NCBI GenBank assembly: GCA_026993275.1
Contig: JALWUB010000077.1
Span: 1 to 8,296 of the forward strand
Direction of reading: 5' to 3'
DNA length: 8,296 nt
From: Robiginitomaculum sp.
Lineage (GTDB): Bacteria > Pseudomonadota > Alphaproteobacteria > Caulobacterales > Maricaulaceae
A program made the position numbers and the translations under genes. How positions within the stretch are numbered: position 1 is the first letter of the stretch; every line of letters starts with the position of its first letter. Shown here piece after piece: positions 1-8,296 of this stretch. The notes beneath the pieces are model-generated. The model was not told the DNA's origin. It worked only from the letters and a program-made list of their open reading frames with translations, and did not search any database.

Positions 1-118
1 CCGAGCCGCCCTTTCTGGACGTGGTCAGCATTGCCTTTGGCATTGCCGATGCGGCCAGTCATTACCATGTGCCGCTGCTGGTCTCGCCCTATGGCTATTC
101 CACCTACCGGGGCAGCTG

Positions 119-119
<1 letters not shown>
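1..119 (+). CDS. uraH: 5-hydroxyisourate hydrolase, C-terminal end (partial)
   Basis: The last 38 codons of a gene that begins before the window are read in frame from base 3 to the TGA at 117-119. The peptide contains [19 protein letters not shown]. The closing YRGS tetrapeptide is the hallmark of transthyretin-like 5-hydroxyisourate hydrolases and separates them from true transthyretins. The enzyme hydrolyses 5-hydroxyisourate, the product of urate oxidation, to OHCU. The stop codon shares one base with the xdhA start (TGATG), which indicates translational coupling. The start, any signal peptide and any fusion to an OHCU decarboxylase domain cannot be seen. Identification is firm despite the truncation because the motif is intact and the neighbours are purine genes. 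Confidence 0.95.
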
Positions 120-1556
<1,437 letters not shown>

Positions 1557-1564
<8 letters not shown>

Positions 1565-3875
1565 CTGCACGGCCATCAAGGGCGGCGCCGCCCAGAGCAT
1601 TCCGCATGACAGCGCCGCCAAGCATGTCACCGGCCAGGCGCGCTATATCGACGACCTGCCGCATCCGCCGGGGCTGTTGCACCTGCAGCCGGGGCTCTCC
1701 AGCCGCGCCCATGCGCGCATCAAGACGCTGGACCTTGCGGCGGTGCGCGCCGCGCCAGGCGTGGTCTGTGTGCTCACCGCCAAAGACATTCCCGGCACCA
1801 ATGATGTCAGCCCCACCGGCACCGGTGATGATCCGGTGTTTGCCGATGGCGAGGTGGTCTATGCCGGCCAGGCGGTCTTTGCCGTGGCGGCGGAAACGCT
1901 CGCCCAGGCCCGCCATGCGGCATCCCTGGCGGTCATCGCGTATGAAGACCTGCCCGCCATCCTCACCCTGGACGAGGCGCTGGCGGCAGAAACCGACCTG
2001 GAGCCGCCGCAGATCATGGCGCGCGGCGATGCCGATGCCGCCATCAAGCGCGCGCCGCACCGCATTAGCGGCCGGGTGCATATTGGCGGCCAGGAGCATT
2101 TTTATCTGGAAGGGCAGGCGGCCCAGTGCCTGCCGGGCGAGGATGGCGATCTCATTGTCCATTCCTCCACCCAGCATCCCAGCGAGGTGCAGAGCCTGAT
2201 CGCACACATGCTGAACAAGACCGCCAAGGATGTCACCGTGCAGGTGCGGCGCATGGGCGGCGGCTTTGGCGGCAAGGAAACCCAGGCCGCCGGCATTGCC
2301 GCCATGGTGGCGCTGGCCTGCCACAAGACCGGGCGCCCGGCGCGGCTGGTGCTGGACCGGGATGACGACATGGTGCTGACCGGCAAGCGCCATGACTTTG
2401 TCATCGGCTATGAGGCGGGCTTTGATGATGCGGGCCGCCTGGCGGGGGTCGTTTTCGAGCAGGCCGCGCGCTGCGGCGCTTCCATGGACCTCTCGGCGGC
2501 CATCAATGACCGGGCCATGTTCCATGCGGACAATGCCTATTACCTGCCCAATGTCTTCATCCGCTCGCGCCGCCTGCGCACCAACACCGTCTCCAACACC
2601 GCCTTTCGCGGCTTTGGCGGCCCCCAGGGCATGATGGGCATCGAGCACCTCATGGACGCCATCGCCCGGCATCTGGGCAAGGACCCGCTCAGCGTGCGCC
2701 GCGCCAATCTCTATGGCGGCGATGGCCGCGATGTGACCCCCTATGGGCAAAGGGTCACGGACAACATCGCCCCGGAGCTGATGGCGGAGCTGGCCGAGCG
2801 GGCGGACTATGCCGGGCGCCGCGAGGCCATTGCGACCTTTAATGCTCAAAATGAGCATGTAAAGCGCGGCCTCGCCCTCACCCCGGTCAAGTTCGGCATT
2901 TCCTTCACCACCGGCTTTCTCAACCAGGCCGGGGCGCTGGTGCATGTCTATGCCGACGGCTCGGTGCATCTCAATCATGGCGGCACCGAGATGGGCCAGG
3001 GCCTGTTCACCAAGGTGGCGCAGGTGGTGGCCAGCGTGTTCTGCATTGATCTGTCGCACATCAAGATCACCGCCACCGACACCGGCAAGGTGCCCAACAC
3101 CTCGGCCACGGCGGCCTCGTCCGGCTCGGACCTGAATGGCATGGCGGCGTACAATGCGGCGCGCACCATCCGCGGCCGGCTGGCGGAGTTTGCCGCCCGG
3201 GAGGCCGGGTGCGACGCCAAGGACGTGGTGTTCACCGCCGGGCGGGTGCTGGCGGGCCGCCGCGACTGGAGCTTTGCCGAACTGGTGCGCGCGGCCTATC
3301 TGGCACGCATATCGCTCTCCTCCACCGGCTTTTACGCCACCCCGGACATTCATTATGACCGCGAAGCCCACCAGGGCCGCCCGTTCTACTATTTCGCCTA
3401 TGGCGCGGCCCTGAGCGAGGTCGAGGTGGACGGGCTCACCGGCGAGAGCCGGGTGCGCCGGGTGGACATCCTCCATGATGTGGGCAAATCGCTGAACCCG
3501 GCCATTGATCTGGGCCAGATCGAGGGCGGCTTTGTCCAGGGCATGGGCTGGCTGACCAGCGAAGAGCTTGTGTATGACGCCGGGGGGCATTTGCGCACCC
3601 ATGCGCCCTCGACCTACAAGATCCCCGCCTGCGGCGACCGCCCGGCCGTGTTCAATGTGCGCATTTTTGCGCGCGGCGAAAACACCGAGCCGACCATTCA
3701 CCGCTCCAAGGCGGTGGGCGAGCCGCCCCTGATGCTGGCCATTTCGGTGTTCAGCGCCATTGGCGACGCCATTGCCAGCTTTGGCGGCGGCCGCACCTGG
3801 CCGGACCTGCACGCCCCGGCAACGCCGGAAAATATCCTGCGCGCCATAACGCTCCTGAAGGGGGAAAGCTGGTGA
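1557..3875 (+). CDS. xdhB: Xanthine dehydrogenase large, molybdopterin-binding subunit
   Basis: The 772-residue catalytic subunit binds the molybdenum cofactor and hydroxylates hypoxanthine and xanthine to urate. I chose the ATG at 1557, which overlaps the xdhA end by eight bases. An in-frame ATG at 1488 adds 23 residues (MRRTSCTSSGWANRR...) that do not resemble the family. Motifs in order are MGGGFGGKE at 233-241, FRGFGGPQ at 350-357, KFGISFT at 445-451, GTEMGQG at 476-482, EGGFVQGMGW at 656-665 and KAVGEPPL near 719-725. By motif alignment with bovine xanthine oxidase, Glu241, Arg351 and Glu722 correspond to Glu802, Arg880 and the catalytic base Glu1261, and Phe450 to Phe1009. The substrate-binding Glu/Arg pair supports a purine substrate over an aldehyde oxidase. 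The subunit is full length and appears intact. Confidence 0.97.
2842..2858 (+). repeat. Perfect inverted repeat in an AT-rich patch of xdhB
   Basis: ATGCTCA (2842-2848) and TGAGCAT (2852-2858) form a perfect seven-base inverted repeat around AAA. It sits in a short patch that is clearly richer in A and T than the surrounding gene. The reading frame is intact across it (FNAQNEHVKRG), and the segment fits the family alignment, so it is not an insertion. Confidence 0.5.
3857..3868 (+). promoter_or_regulatory. Shine-Dalgarno stretch that sets the GTG start of xdhC
   Basis: A purine-rich run, GAAGGGGGAAAG, lies at the end of xdhB. Its G-run ends seven bases before the GTG at 3872, which is good spacing for that codon. 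The next in-frame ATG, at 3890, has no comparable site. This favours the GTG start, which overlaps the xdhB stop by four bases (GTGA). Confidence 0.6.
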
Positions 3876-4678
3876 GCCTGTGGGCGGACATGAGCCTGCA
3901 CGATCTGGCGCAGGGCGAGGCCGCCATGCTGGTCAGTCTGGGCGCCGTGCGCGGCTCGGCGCCGCGCGAGGCGGGCACGGTCATGCTGGTCACGCCAACG
4001 CGGCAATATGGCACCATTGGCGGCGGCGCGCTGGAATACCGCGCCGCGGCGCGCGCCCGCGCCCTGCTGGACGAGGGCGCGAGCGACCGTGAAGACACCA
4101 TGATCCTGGGACCGGATCTCGGCCAGTGCTGCGGCGGCCAGGTCACCTTGCGCTATGAACGCCTTGAGGGCACGCCAGAGGAGATGGCAGGCCGCCTTGA
4201 GGCCCTGGGCCCGGCGCCCGCGCCGCTGACGCTGTTTGGGGCCGGGCATGTGGGCCGGGCTCTGGTGCAGGTGCTCGAAGGCCTGCCCTTTGCAATAGAC
4301 TGGGTGGATGCGCGGCCCGAGAGCTTCGCCCATCCGGTGCCTGCCGGAGTGCGCTGCCTGCGCATGGATGATCCGTGTCAGGCGGTCAAGGACGCGCCCG
4401 CAAACAGCATTTTCCTGGTCATGACCCATGACCATGATCTGGATTATCGTCTTGTGAAAACGATCTTGAACCGGGGTGATTTTGCCTTCGCCGGACTCAT
4501 TGGCTCCAAGACCAAGCGCGCCCGCTTTGCCGCGCGGCTGCGCCGGGACGGCGTGGACGAAAAAACACGGGCGCGGCTCACATGCCCGGTGGGGATGAGC
4601 GGCATTCCCGGCAAGGCGCCCAAGGCCATCGCCGTGGCGATTGCGGCACAACTTCTCACCTTGAACAAAGCAGACTGA
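3872..4678 (+). CDS. xdhC: Xanthine dehydrogenase maturation factor XdhC
   Basis: The 268-residue protein belongs to the XdhC/CoxI family. In Rhodobacter capsulatus, XdhC binds molybdenum cofactor, promotes its sulfuration and delivers it to XdhB without being part of the final enzyme. The N-terminal XdhC/CoxI domain contains GSAPREAG near residues 29-36, IGGGALEYRA near 49-58 and DLGQCCGGQ at 82-90, with Cys86 and Cys87. A Rossmann-like C-terminal domain opens with LFGAGHVGRAL at 121-131. It continues through DHDLDYRLV, GLIGSKTKRARF and a closing SGIPGKAPKAIAVAIAAQLL helix. GTG is the only non-ATG start in the operon; four-base overlap with xdhB fits coupled synthesis of a chaperone with its client. 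The position directly after xdhAB separates it from CoxI-type relatives. The start could instead be the ATG at 3890. Confidence 0.95.
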   Translation: MSLWADMSLHDLAQGEAAMLVSLGAVRGSAPREAGTVMLVTPTRQYGTIGGGALEYRAAARARALLDEGASDREDTMILGPDLGQCCGGQVTLRYERLEGTPEEMAGRLEALGPAPAPLTLFGAGHVGRALVQVLEGLPFAIDWVDARPESFAHPVPAGVRCLRMDDPCQAVKDAPANSIFLVMTHDHDLDYRLVKTILNRGDFAFAGLIGSKTKRARFAARLRRDGVDEKTRARLTCPVGMSGIPGKAPKAIAVAIAAQLLTLNKAD

Positions 4679-4679
4679 T

Positions 4680-5867
4680 ATGGAACTGGACATCATCCCC
4701 TGGGCCAACATGGCGCTGCGCTGGCTGCATGTCATTGCCGGCATTGCCTGGATCGGCTCCAGCTTTTACTTCATCTGGCTGGACAATTCCCTGCGCCCCG
4801 AAAAGGGAGAGACCGACGAAGGCGTCGCCGGGGCGCTGTGGGCGGTGCATGGCGGCGGCTTTTACCACAAGAAAAAATACCGCGTCGCCCCGGACCACAT
4901 GCCGGACACCCTGCACTGGTTCAAATGGGAGGCCTACACCACATGGCTGTCGGGCTTCGCGCTGCTGGTGCTGATGTATTACATGAGCGCCAATCTCTAT
5001 CTGGTGGACAAGGCCAAACTGGCGCTCAGCAACTGGCAGGCTGCTGGTCTGGGCATGGCTTTCATCGCTGCGGGCTGGATCCTCTATAACAGCCTGTGCC
5101 GCTCGCCCCTGCGCCGCAATGATGCGCTGCTGGGCGCGGTGTGGTTCGTGGTGCTGCTCGGCTTCGCCTTTGCGCTCAACCGGGTCTTTTCCGGGCGCGG
5201 CGCGGTCATGCATGTGGGCGTCATCATCGGCACGGCGATGGCCGCCAACGTGTTTTTCATCATCATCCCCAACCAGCGCAAGACGGTCGCGGCGATGCTG
5301 GCGGGCGAGGCGCCGGACCCGGCTTTGGGCCTGGCCGCCAAACAGCGCAGCCTGCACAACAATTACATGACCCTGCCGGTGGTGCTGATCATGACCAGCA
5401 ACCACTATCCCATGCTGTTCGGCAATCCCTACAACTGGGCGCTGCTCGGCGGGCTGGGGCTGAGCGGGATGCTGATCCGGCATTTTTTCAACCGCCGCCA
5501 CCATGATGATGTCAATTATGGCTGGCTCGCCGCCGGGGCAGCCATGTTCATCGCCGTCATGATTTTTGCCAGCATCAGCCAGACCGGCTTTCACAAACCC
5601 GCCAGCGCTGACGATGTTTCCTTTGCGCAGGTGCGCACCCTGATCAAGACCCATTGCACCATGTGCCATGCGCAAAACCCCAGCCATGACGGTTTTGATG
5701 CGCCGCCCGCCGGGCTGGTGCTCACCGATGATGCGGCGATCAAGGCCAATGCGGCGCGCATCTATCAGCAGGTGGTGGTGGCCAAGATCATGCCGCTGGG
5801 CAATGAAACCGGCATCACGGAGGCCGAACGGGCGCAGATCGGCGCCTGGGTACAGGCGCAAAAATGA
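4680..5867 (+). CDS. puuD: Membrane-bound urate hydroxylase with C-terminal cytochrome c domain
   Basis: The 395-residue protein matches PuuD, the integral-membrane urate oxidase that converts urate to 5-hydroxyisourate and is unrelated to cofactor-free uricase. By eye there are eight hydrophobic segments, near residues 9-34, 86-108, 119-138, 149-168, 175-196, 228-247, 251-270 and 279-300. Positively charged loops (KKKYR at 64-68, RSPLRR at 141-146, NQRK at 198-201, RHFFNRRHH at 267-275) fall at alternate connections. This suggests that both termini are periplasmic. The soluble tail carries one c-type heme site, CTMCH at 326-330, and a likely axial Met371 in IMPLGN. Electrons from urate should therefore go to the respiratory chain rather than directly to oxygen. 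The ATG is one base after the xdhC stop, and no strong Shine-Dalgarno is visible, so coupling is likely. The gene is intact and of normal length. Confidence 0.95.
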   Translation: MELDIIPWANMALRWLHVIAGIAWIGSSFYFIWLDNSLRPEKGETDEGVAGALWAVHGGGFYHKKKYRVAPDHMPDTLHWFKWEAYTTWLSGFALLVLMYYMSANLYLVDKAKLALSNWQAAGLGMAFIAAGWILYNSLCRSPLRRNDALLGAVWFVVLLGFAFALNRVFSGRGAVMHVGVIIGTAMAANVFFIIIPNQRKTVAAMLAGEAPDPALGLAAKQRSLHNNYMTLPVVLIMTSNHYPMLFGNPYNWALLGGLGLSGMLIRHFFNRRHHDDVNYGWLAAGAAMFIAVMIFASISQTGFHKPASADDVSFAQVRTLIKTHCTMCHAQNPSHDGFDAPPAGLVLTDDAAIKANAARIYQQVVVAKIMPLGNETGITEAERAQIGAWVQAQK

Positions 5868-6364
5868 GCACGCCACCCCTCAAGGCCGCGCCGCTGACGG
5901 CCGCCGCCTTTGCGCCCTTTGGCGATGTCTTGAGCGTGGAAACGGCAACCATCAGGACCATCAATGAGGGCCATACCCTGCGCCATGATTTTGGTGCTGC
6001 ACTGACGCTTTCAGCGAAGGGCGGCCGCCCGGCGCTGAGCCTGTTTCGCGCAGAGCCGCTGCCGGAACCGCTCCACCTTTCCATGATGGAGCGCCATCCC
6101 CTGTCCAGCCAGGCGTTTTACCCCTTGAGCGGCAGGCCGTATCTGGTGGTGGTGGCCCCCAGGGGGGATTTTGACAGGAAAGGCCTTCGGGCCTTCCTTG
6201 CCGCCCCGGACCAGGGAGTGAATTACCATGCGGGCACCTGGCACCATTATCTGCTGGCGCTGGAGGCAAAAAGCGACTTTCTGGTGCTGGACCGCATTGG
6301 CGGGGGCGAAAATTGCGATACCATCGCGCTGGACCCGCCCGTGGCTGTGGAATGGAAAGCATGA
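5864..6364 (+). CDS. allA: Ureidoglycolate lyase
   Basis: The 166-residue protein belongs to the ureidoglycolate lyase (AllA) cupin-like family. It splits ureidoglycolate into glyoxylate and urea, the last step of ureide breakdown. Family signatures are MERHPLSSQAFYPL from residue 75, YLVVVAP, QGVNYHAGTWHH at 117-128 and DFLVLDRIGGGENCD near the C-terminus. The His and aromatic residues of GTWHH are typical of the active-site region. The length is normal for the family. The start forms a four-base ATGA overlap with the puuD stop, and the end forms the same overlap with guaD. The ribosome binding site is weak, consistent with coupling. Its presence implies that allantoate is converted to ureidoglycolate elsewhere in the genome, by an allantoicase or by an amidohydrolase route, and that urea is released. 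Confidence 0.94.
   Translation: MSTPPLKAAPLTAAAFAPFGDVLSVETATIRTINEGHTLRHDFGAALTLSAKGGRPALSLFRAEPLPEPLHLSMMERHPLSSQAFYPLSGRPYLVVVAPRGDFDRKGLRAFLAAPDQGVNYHAGTWHHYLLALEAKSDFLVLDRIGGGENCDTIALDPPVAVEWKA
6177..6197 (+). repeat. Intragenic inverted repeat with TTCG loop in allA
   Basis: The left arm GGAAAGGCC (6177-6185) pairs with the right arm GGCCTTCC (6190-6197), with one bulged A and a TTCG loop closed by a C-G pair. In RNA this is the very stable cUUCGg tetraloop. No T-tract follows, so it is not a standard intrinsic terminator. It may be a chance product of the codons for RKGLRAF. Confidence 0.5.
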
Positions 6365-7683
6365 CCCGGCAAGCCTTTCGCGGCGCCCTGTTTCATTGCC
6401 TGGATGATCCGGCGATTGCGCCGGAGGCGGCCGTCTATCATGATGATGGCGGCCTGATCGTTGATGGCGGCCATGTCGAGGCCTCCGGGCCGTGGGCCGA
6501 GATCGCGCCTGCGCTCAAGGGCGCACGCGTCATCACCCTGCCGGACACCCTGATCGTGCCGGGCTTCGTCGATGCCCATGTGCATTATCCGCAAGTGGAT
6601 GCCATTGGCGGCTATGGCGAGCATTTGCTCGACTGGCTGAAAGACTACGCCTTTCCCGCCGAGATCGCCTTTGAGAACGACCCGGGCCATGCCCGCGCCA
6701 CGGCGGATTTCTTCCTGGACGAATTGCTGCGCAATGGCACCACATCGGCACTCGTCTTTGCCACCTCCCATGCGGATTCGGTCGATGCGCTGTTCGAGGC
6801 GGCACTGGCCCGGCAGATGCGCCTCATTGCCGGCAAGGTGCTGATGGACCGCAATGCGCCGGAAAGCCTGCAGGACACGGCGGAAGGCGGCTATGCGCAA
6901 AGCCGGGCGCTGATCGAAAAATGGCAAGGCAAGGGCCGCCTGGGCTATGCGGTCACCCCGCGCTTTGCGCCCACGTCAACCGAAGCGCAACTGACGCTGG
7001 CGGGCCGGCTGCTGGCCGAATTTCCCCATACCCTGCTGCACACCCATTTGTGCGAAAACACCGACGAGATTGCCTGGGTGGGCGAACTGTTCCCGGAAGC
7101 CCGCGATTATCTCGATGTCTATGAACGCGCCGGGCTGGTCGGCCAGCGCTCGGTCTTTGCCCACGGGGTCCATCTCGATGACGGTCTGCGCGCCCGGCTG
7201 GTCCGCGCCGGGTCGGCCATCGCCCATTGCCCGACCTCCAATCTGTTTTTGGGCAGCGGGCTTTTTGATCTGCAAGCGGCGCAACAGGCAGGGGTGACGC
7301 TGGCGCTCGGCTCGGACATTGGCGCCGGCACGTCTTTTTGCGCCTTTGCCACCATGAGCGAGGCCTACAAGGTGGCGCAGTTACGCGGCCATCCCCTGCA
7401 TCCCTTCACGGCCTTTTATCTGGCCACGCTGGGCGGCGCCCGGGCGCTGCATATTGACGCTCACGCGGGCAATCTTGCCCCCGGCAAGGAAGCTGATTTC
7501 TGCCTGCTGGACCTGGCCGCAACGCCGCTGCTGGCGCGCCGCCTGGGGCGCGCCAAAACCGTCCAGGAGCGGCTTTTCGCGCTGATGATCCTGGGCGATG
7601 ACCGGGCCGTTGCGCGCACCTATGTGGCCGGCAGGCTGGCGCATGACCGCAACGCACCGCGCGGCAAATTGCCCGGATCGTAA
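6361..7683 (+). CDS. guaD: Guanine deaminase
   Basis: The 440-residue enzyme is a zinc amidohydrolase that deaminates guanine to xanthine and ammonia, feeding the xanthine dehydrogenase encoded upstream. PGFVDAHVHYPQ carries the metal-binding pair His73 and His75. HTHLCEN follows with His229 and catalytic Glu232, then FAHGVH with His268, CPTSNLFLGSGLF, and GSDIGAG with metal ligand Asp319. GTSFCAFATMSEAYKVAQL is characteristic of guanine deaminase rather than of cytosine or S-adenosylhomocysteine deaminases. I chose the ATG at 6361 because it gives a four-base ATGA overlap with allA. In-frame ATGs at 6313 and 6352 would extend into allA and add a non-family peptide (MRYHRAGPARG...). The TAA at 7681 ends the compact operon. 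All metal-binding residues are present, so the enzyme should be active in the cytoplasm. Confidence 0.96.
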   Translation: MTRQAFRGALFHCLDDPAIAPEAAVYHDDGGLIVDGGHVEASGPWAEIAPALKGARVITLPDTLIVPGFVDAHVHYPQVDAIGGYGEHLLDWLKDYAFPAEIAFENDPGHARATADFFLDELLRNGTTSALVFATSHADSVDALFEAALARQMRLIAGKVLMDRNAPESLQDTAEGGYAQSRALIEKWQGKGRLGYAVTPRFAPTSTEAQLTLAGRLLAEFPHTLLHTHLCENTDEIAWVGELFPEARDYLDVYERAGLVGQRSVFAHGVHLDDGLRARLVRAGSAIAHCPTSNLFLGSGLFDLQAAQQAGVTLALGSDIGAGTSFCAFATMSEAYKVAQLRGHPLHPFTAFYLATLGGARALHIDAHAGNLAPGKEADFCLLDLAATPLLARRLGRAKTVQERLFALMILGDDRAVARTYVAGRLAHDRNAPRGKLPGS

Positions 7684-7691
7684 GACAGCGC

Positions 7692-7720
7692 TGGACGCCC
7701 GGGACAGGCCGGGCTATAGC
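7692..7720 (+). promoter_or_regulatory. Candidate sigma-70-like promoter for gap
   Basis: A TGGACG box (7692-7697) and a TATAGC box (7715-7720) are separated by exactly 17 bases. Each matches its consensus at four of six positions. The -10 box lies within a perfect ten-base palindrome, GGCTATAGCC (7712-7721), which could also be an operator or chance. Transcription from here would start near 7727 and give a leader of about 60 bases before gap. Weak matches of this kind occur by chance, so this is a proposal. Confidence 0.35.
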
Positions 7721-7738
7721 CGGGCCATCATCCCAAAG

Positions 7739-7761
7739 GCGCCCGGGCCCCGGCCCGGCGC
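7739..7761 (+). other. GC-rich hairpin in the guaD-gap intergenic region
   Basis: Bases 7739-7749 (GCGC, bulged C, CGGGCC) can pair with 7752-7761 (GGCCCGGCGC), giving roughly nine GC pairs around a small loop. No T-run follows, so it lacks the usual mark of an intrinsic terminator. It sits 15 bases before the gap Shine-Dalgarno. It could weakly terminate the purine operon, protect an RNA end, or be a leader structure of the gap message. Apart from this and the candidate promoter, I see nothing else in the 104-base spacer. Confidence 0.4.
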
Positions 7762-7776
7762 ACCGGCACCAGCATC

Positions 7777-7782
7777 AGGAGG
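7777..7782 (+). promoter_or_regulatory. Consensus Shine-Dalgarno of gap
   Basis: A perfect AGGAGG lies five bases before the ATG at 7788. It is the strongest ribosome binding site in the window and contrasts with the weak, overlap-dependent starts of most of the purine genes. It fixes the gap start and suits a highly expressed glycolytic enzyme. Confidence 0.85.
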
Positions 7783-7787
7783 TTTTC

Positions 7788-8296
7788 ATGGCGGTTCGGG
7801 TGGCAATCAACGGGTTTGGCCGCATTGGCAGGCTGGTCCTGCGCTCCATCATCGCGCATGGCCGCACCGACATCACGGTTGTCGGCGTCAATGATCTGGG
7901 GCCGGTGGAAACCAATGCGCATCTGCTCAAATACGATTCCGTGCATGGCCGCCTGGACGCGGACATCAAGACCGAAGACGGCGCCATGGTGGTCAATGGC
8001 CAGACCATCCGCGTCACCGCCGAGCGCGACCCGGCCGATCTGCCCTGGGCCGATCTGAGCGTTGATGTGGCGCTTGAATGCACCGGCATTTTCCGCACCC
8101 GGGACGCTGCCGCCAAGCATTTGCAGGCCGGCGCCAAACGGGTGCTGCTGTCGGCGCCGGGCACGGATGTGGACAAGACCATTGTCTATGGCGTCAATGA
8201 TGGCGTGCTGGGGCCGGATGACCTGGTGGTCTCCAATGCCTCCTGCACCACCAATTGCCTCGCCCCCGTGGCCAAGACCCTGCATGACGCCATCGG
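7788..8296 (+). CDS. gap: Glyceraldehyde-3-phosphate dehydrogenase, N-terminal half (partial)
   Basis: The first 169 codons of a type I glyceraldehyde-3-phosphate dehydrogenase run off the window end; a full protein would be about 335 residues. The enzyme converts glyceraldehyde 3-phosphate, NAD+ and phosphate to 1,3-bisphosphoglycerate in the cytoplasm. The dinucleotide-binding start INGFGRIGR is at residues 7-15. VGVNDL at 32-37 places an Asp (36) where NAD-preferring enzymes have one. LLKYDSVHG and LECTGIF follow. SNASCTTNCLAP near 149-160 carries the catalytic Cys153. Erythrose-4-phosphate dehydrogenase (Epd) is a relative, but the NDLGPVETNAHLLKYDSVHG segment fits Gap better. The gene is separated from guaD by 104 bases and has its own strong ribosome binding site, so it is probably not functionally part of the purine operon. 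Confidence 0.96.
   Translation, partial: MAVRVAINGFGRIGRLVLRSIIAHGRTDITVVGVNDLGPVETNAHLLKYDSVHGRLDADIKTEDGAMVVNGQTIRVTAERDPADLPWADLSVDVALECTGIFRTRDAAAKHLQAGAKRVLLSAPGTDVDKTIVYGVNDGVLGPDDLVVSNASCTTNCLAPVAKTLHDAI

Noticed and set aside
6156..6174. CCCCCAGGGGGG followed by ATTTT in allA, resembling an intrinsic terminator.
   Set aside because: The loop would be a single base unless several pairs open, the T-run is only four bases, and it lies in the middle of an intact gene with coupled downstream genes.
6313..6360. A 16-residue N-terminal extension of guaD from the ATG at 6313.
   Set aside because: It would overlap allA by about 50 bases with a non-family peptide. The ATG at 6361 gives the same ATGA coupling as puuD-allA.
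7598..8285. Alternative open frames overlapping gap on both strands.
   Set aside because: They overlap an unmistakable gap reading frame with a perfect ribosome binding site and catalytic Cys motif, and their translations show no known features.

Overview
This window is a tightly packed purine-degradation operon from a GC-rich proteobacterium, followed by the first half of a glyceraldehyde-3-phosphate dehydrogenase (gap) gene. All genes are on the + strand. The organism is most likely an alphaproteobacterium. The split xanthine dehydrogenase (XdhA/XdhB plus XdhC) resembles the Rhodobacter type, the urate oxidase is the membrane cytochrome-c type PuuD common in that class, and the gap N-terminus (LGPVETNAHLLKYDSVHG) looks alphaproteobacterial. 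This is protein-level recognition by eye, and I cannot name a genus.

Layout: the C-terminal end of uraH (5-hydroxyisourate hydrolase, 1-119); xdhA (119-1564); xdhB (1557-3875, not the longer in-frame 1488 start); xdhC (3872-4678, GTG start); puuD (4680-5867); allA (5864-6364); guaD (6361-7683); a 104-base gap with a candidate promoter and a strong GC hairpin; then gap (7788 to the window end, truncated). Every junction from uraH to guaD is an overlap of 1-8 bases or a gap of one base, so these seven genes are very probably one translationally coupled transcript whose promoter lies upstream of the window.

How they work together: GuaD deaminates guanine to xanthine. XdhAB, matured by XdhC, oxidises hypoxanthine and xanthine to urate. 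PuuD oxidises urate to 5-hydroxyisourate and should pass electrons to its own C-terminal cytochrome c domain rather than make hydrogen peroxide. UraH hydrolyses 5-hydroxyisourate to OHCU. AllA later splits ureidoglycolate into glyoxylate and urea. OHCU decarboxylase, allantoinase and the allantoate-degrading enzyme are not in the window; they are expected upstream or elsewhere. The gap gene is a central-metabolism gene with its own strong Shine-Dalgarno and probably its own promoter.

I found no mobile element, tRNA, rRNA, CRISPR array or phage gene. I also found no clear evidence of an undescribed system. The points most worth a second look are the consistent N-out/C-out topology of PuuD, the promoter-hairpin region before gap, and two hairpin-forming sequences inside coding regions.
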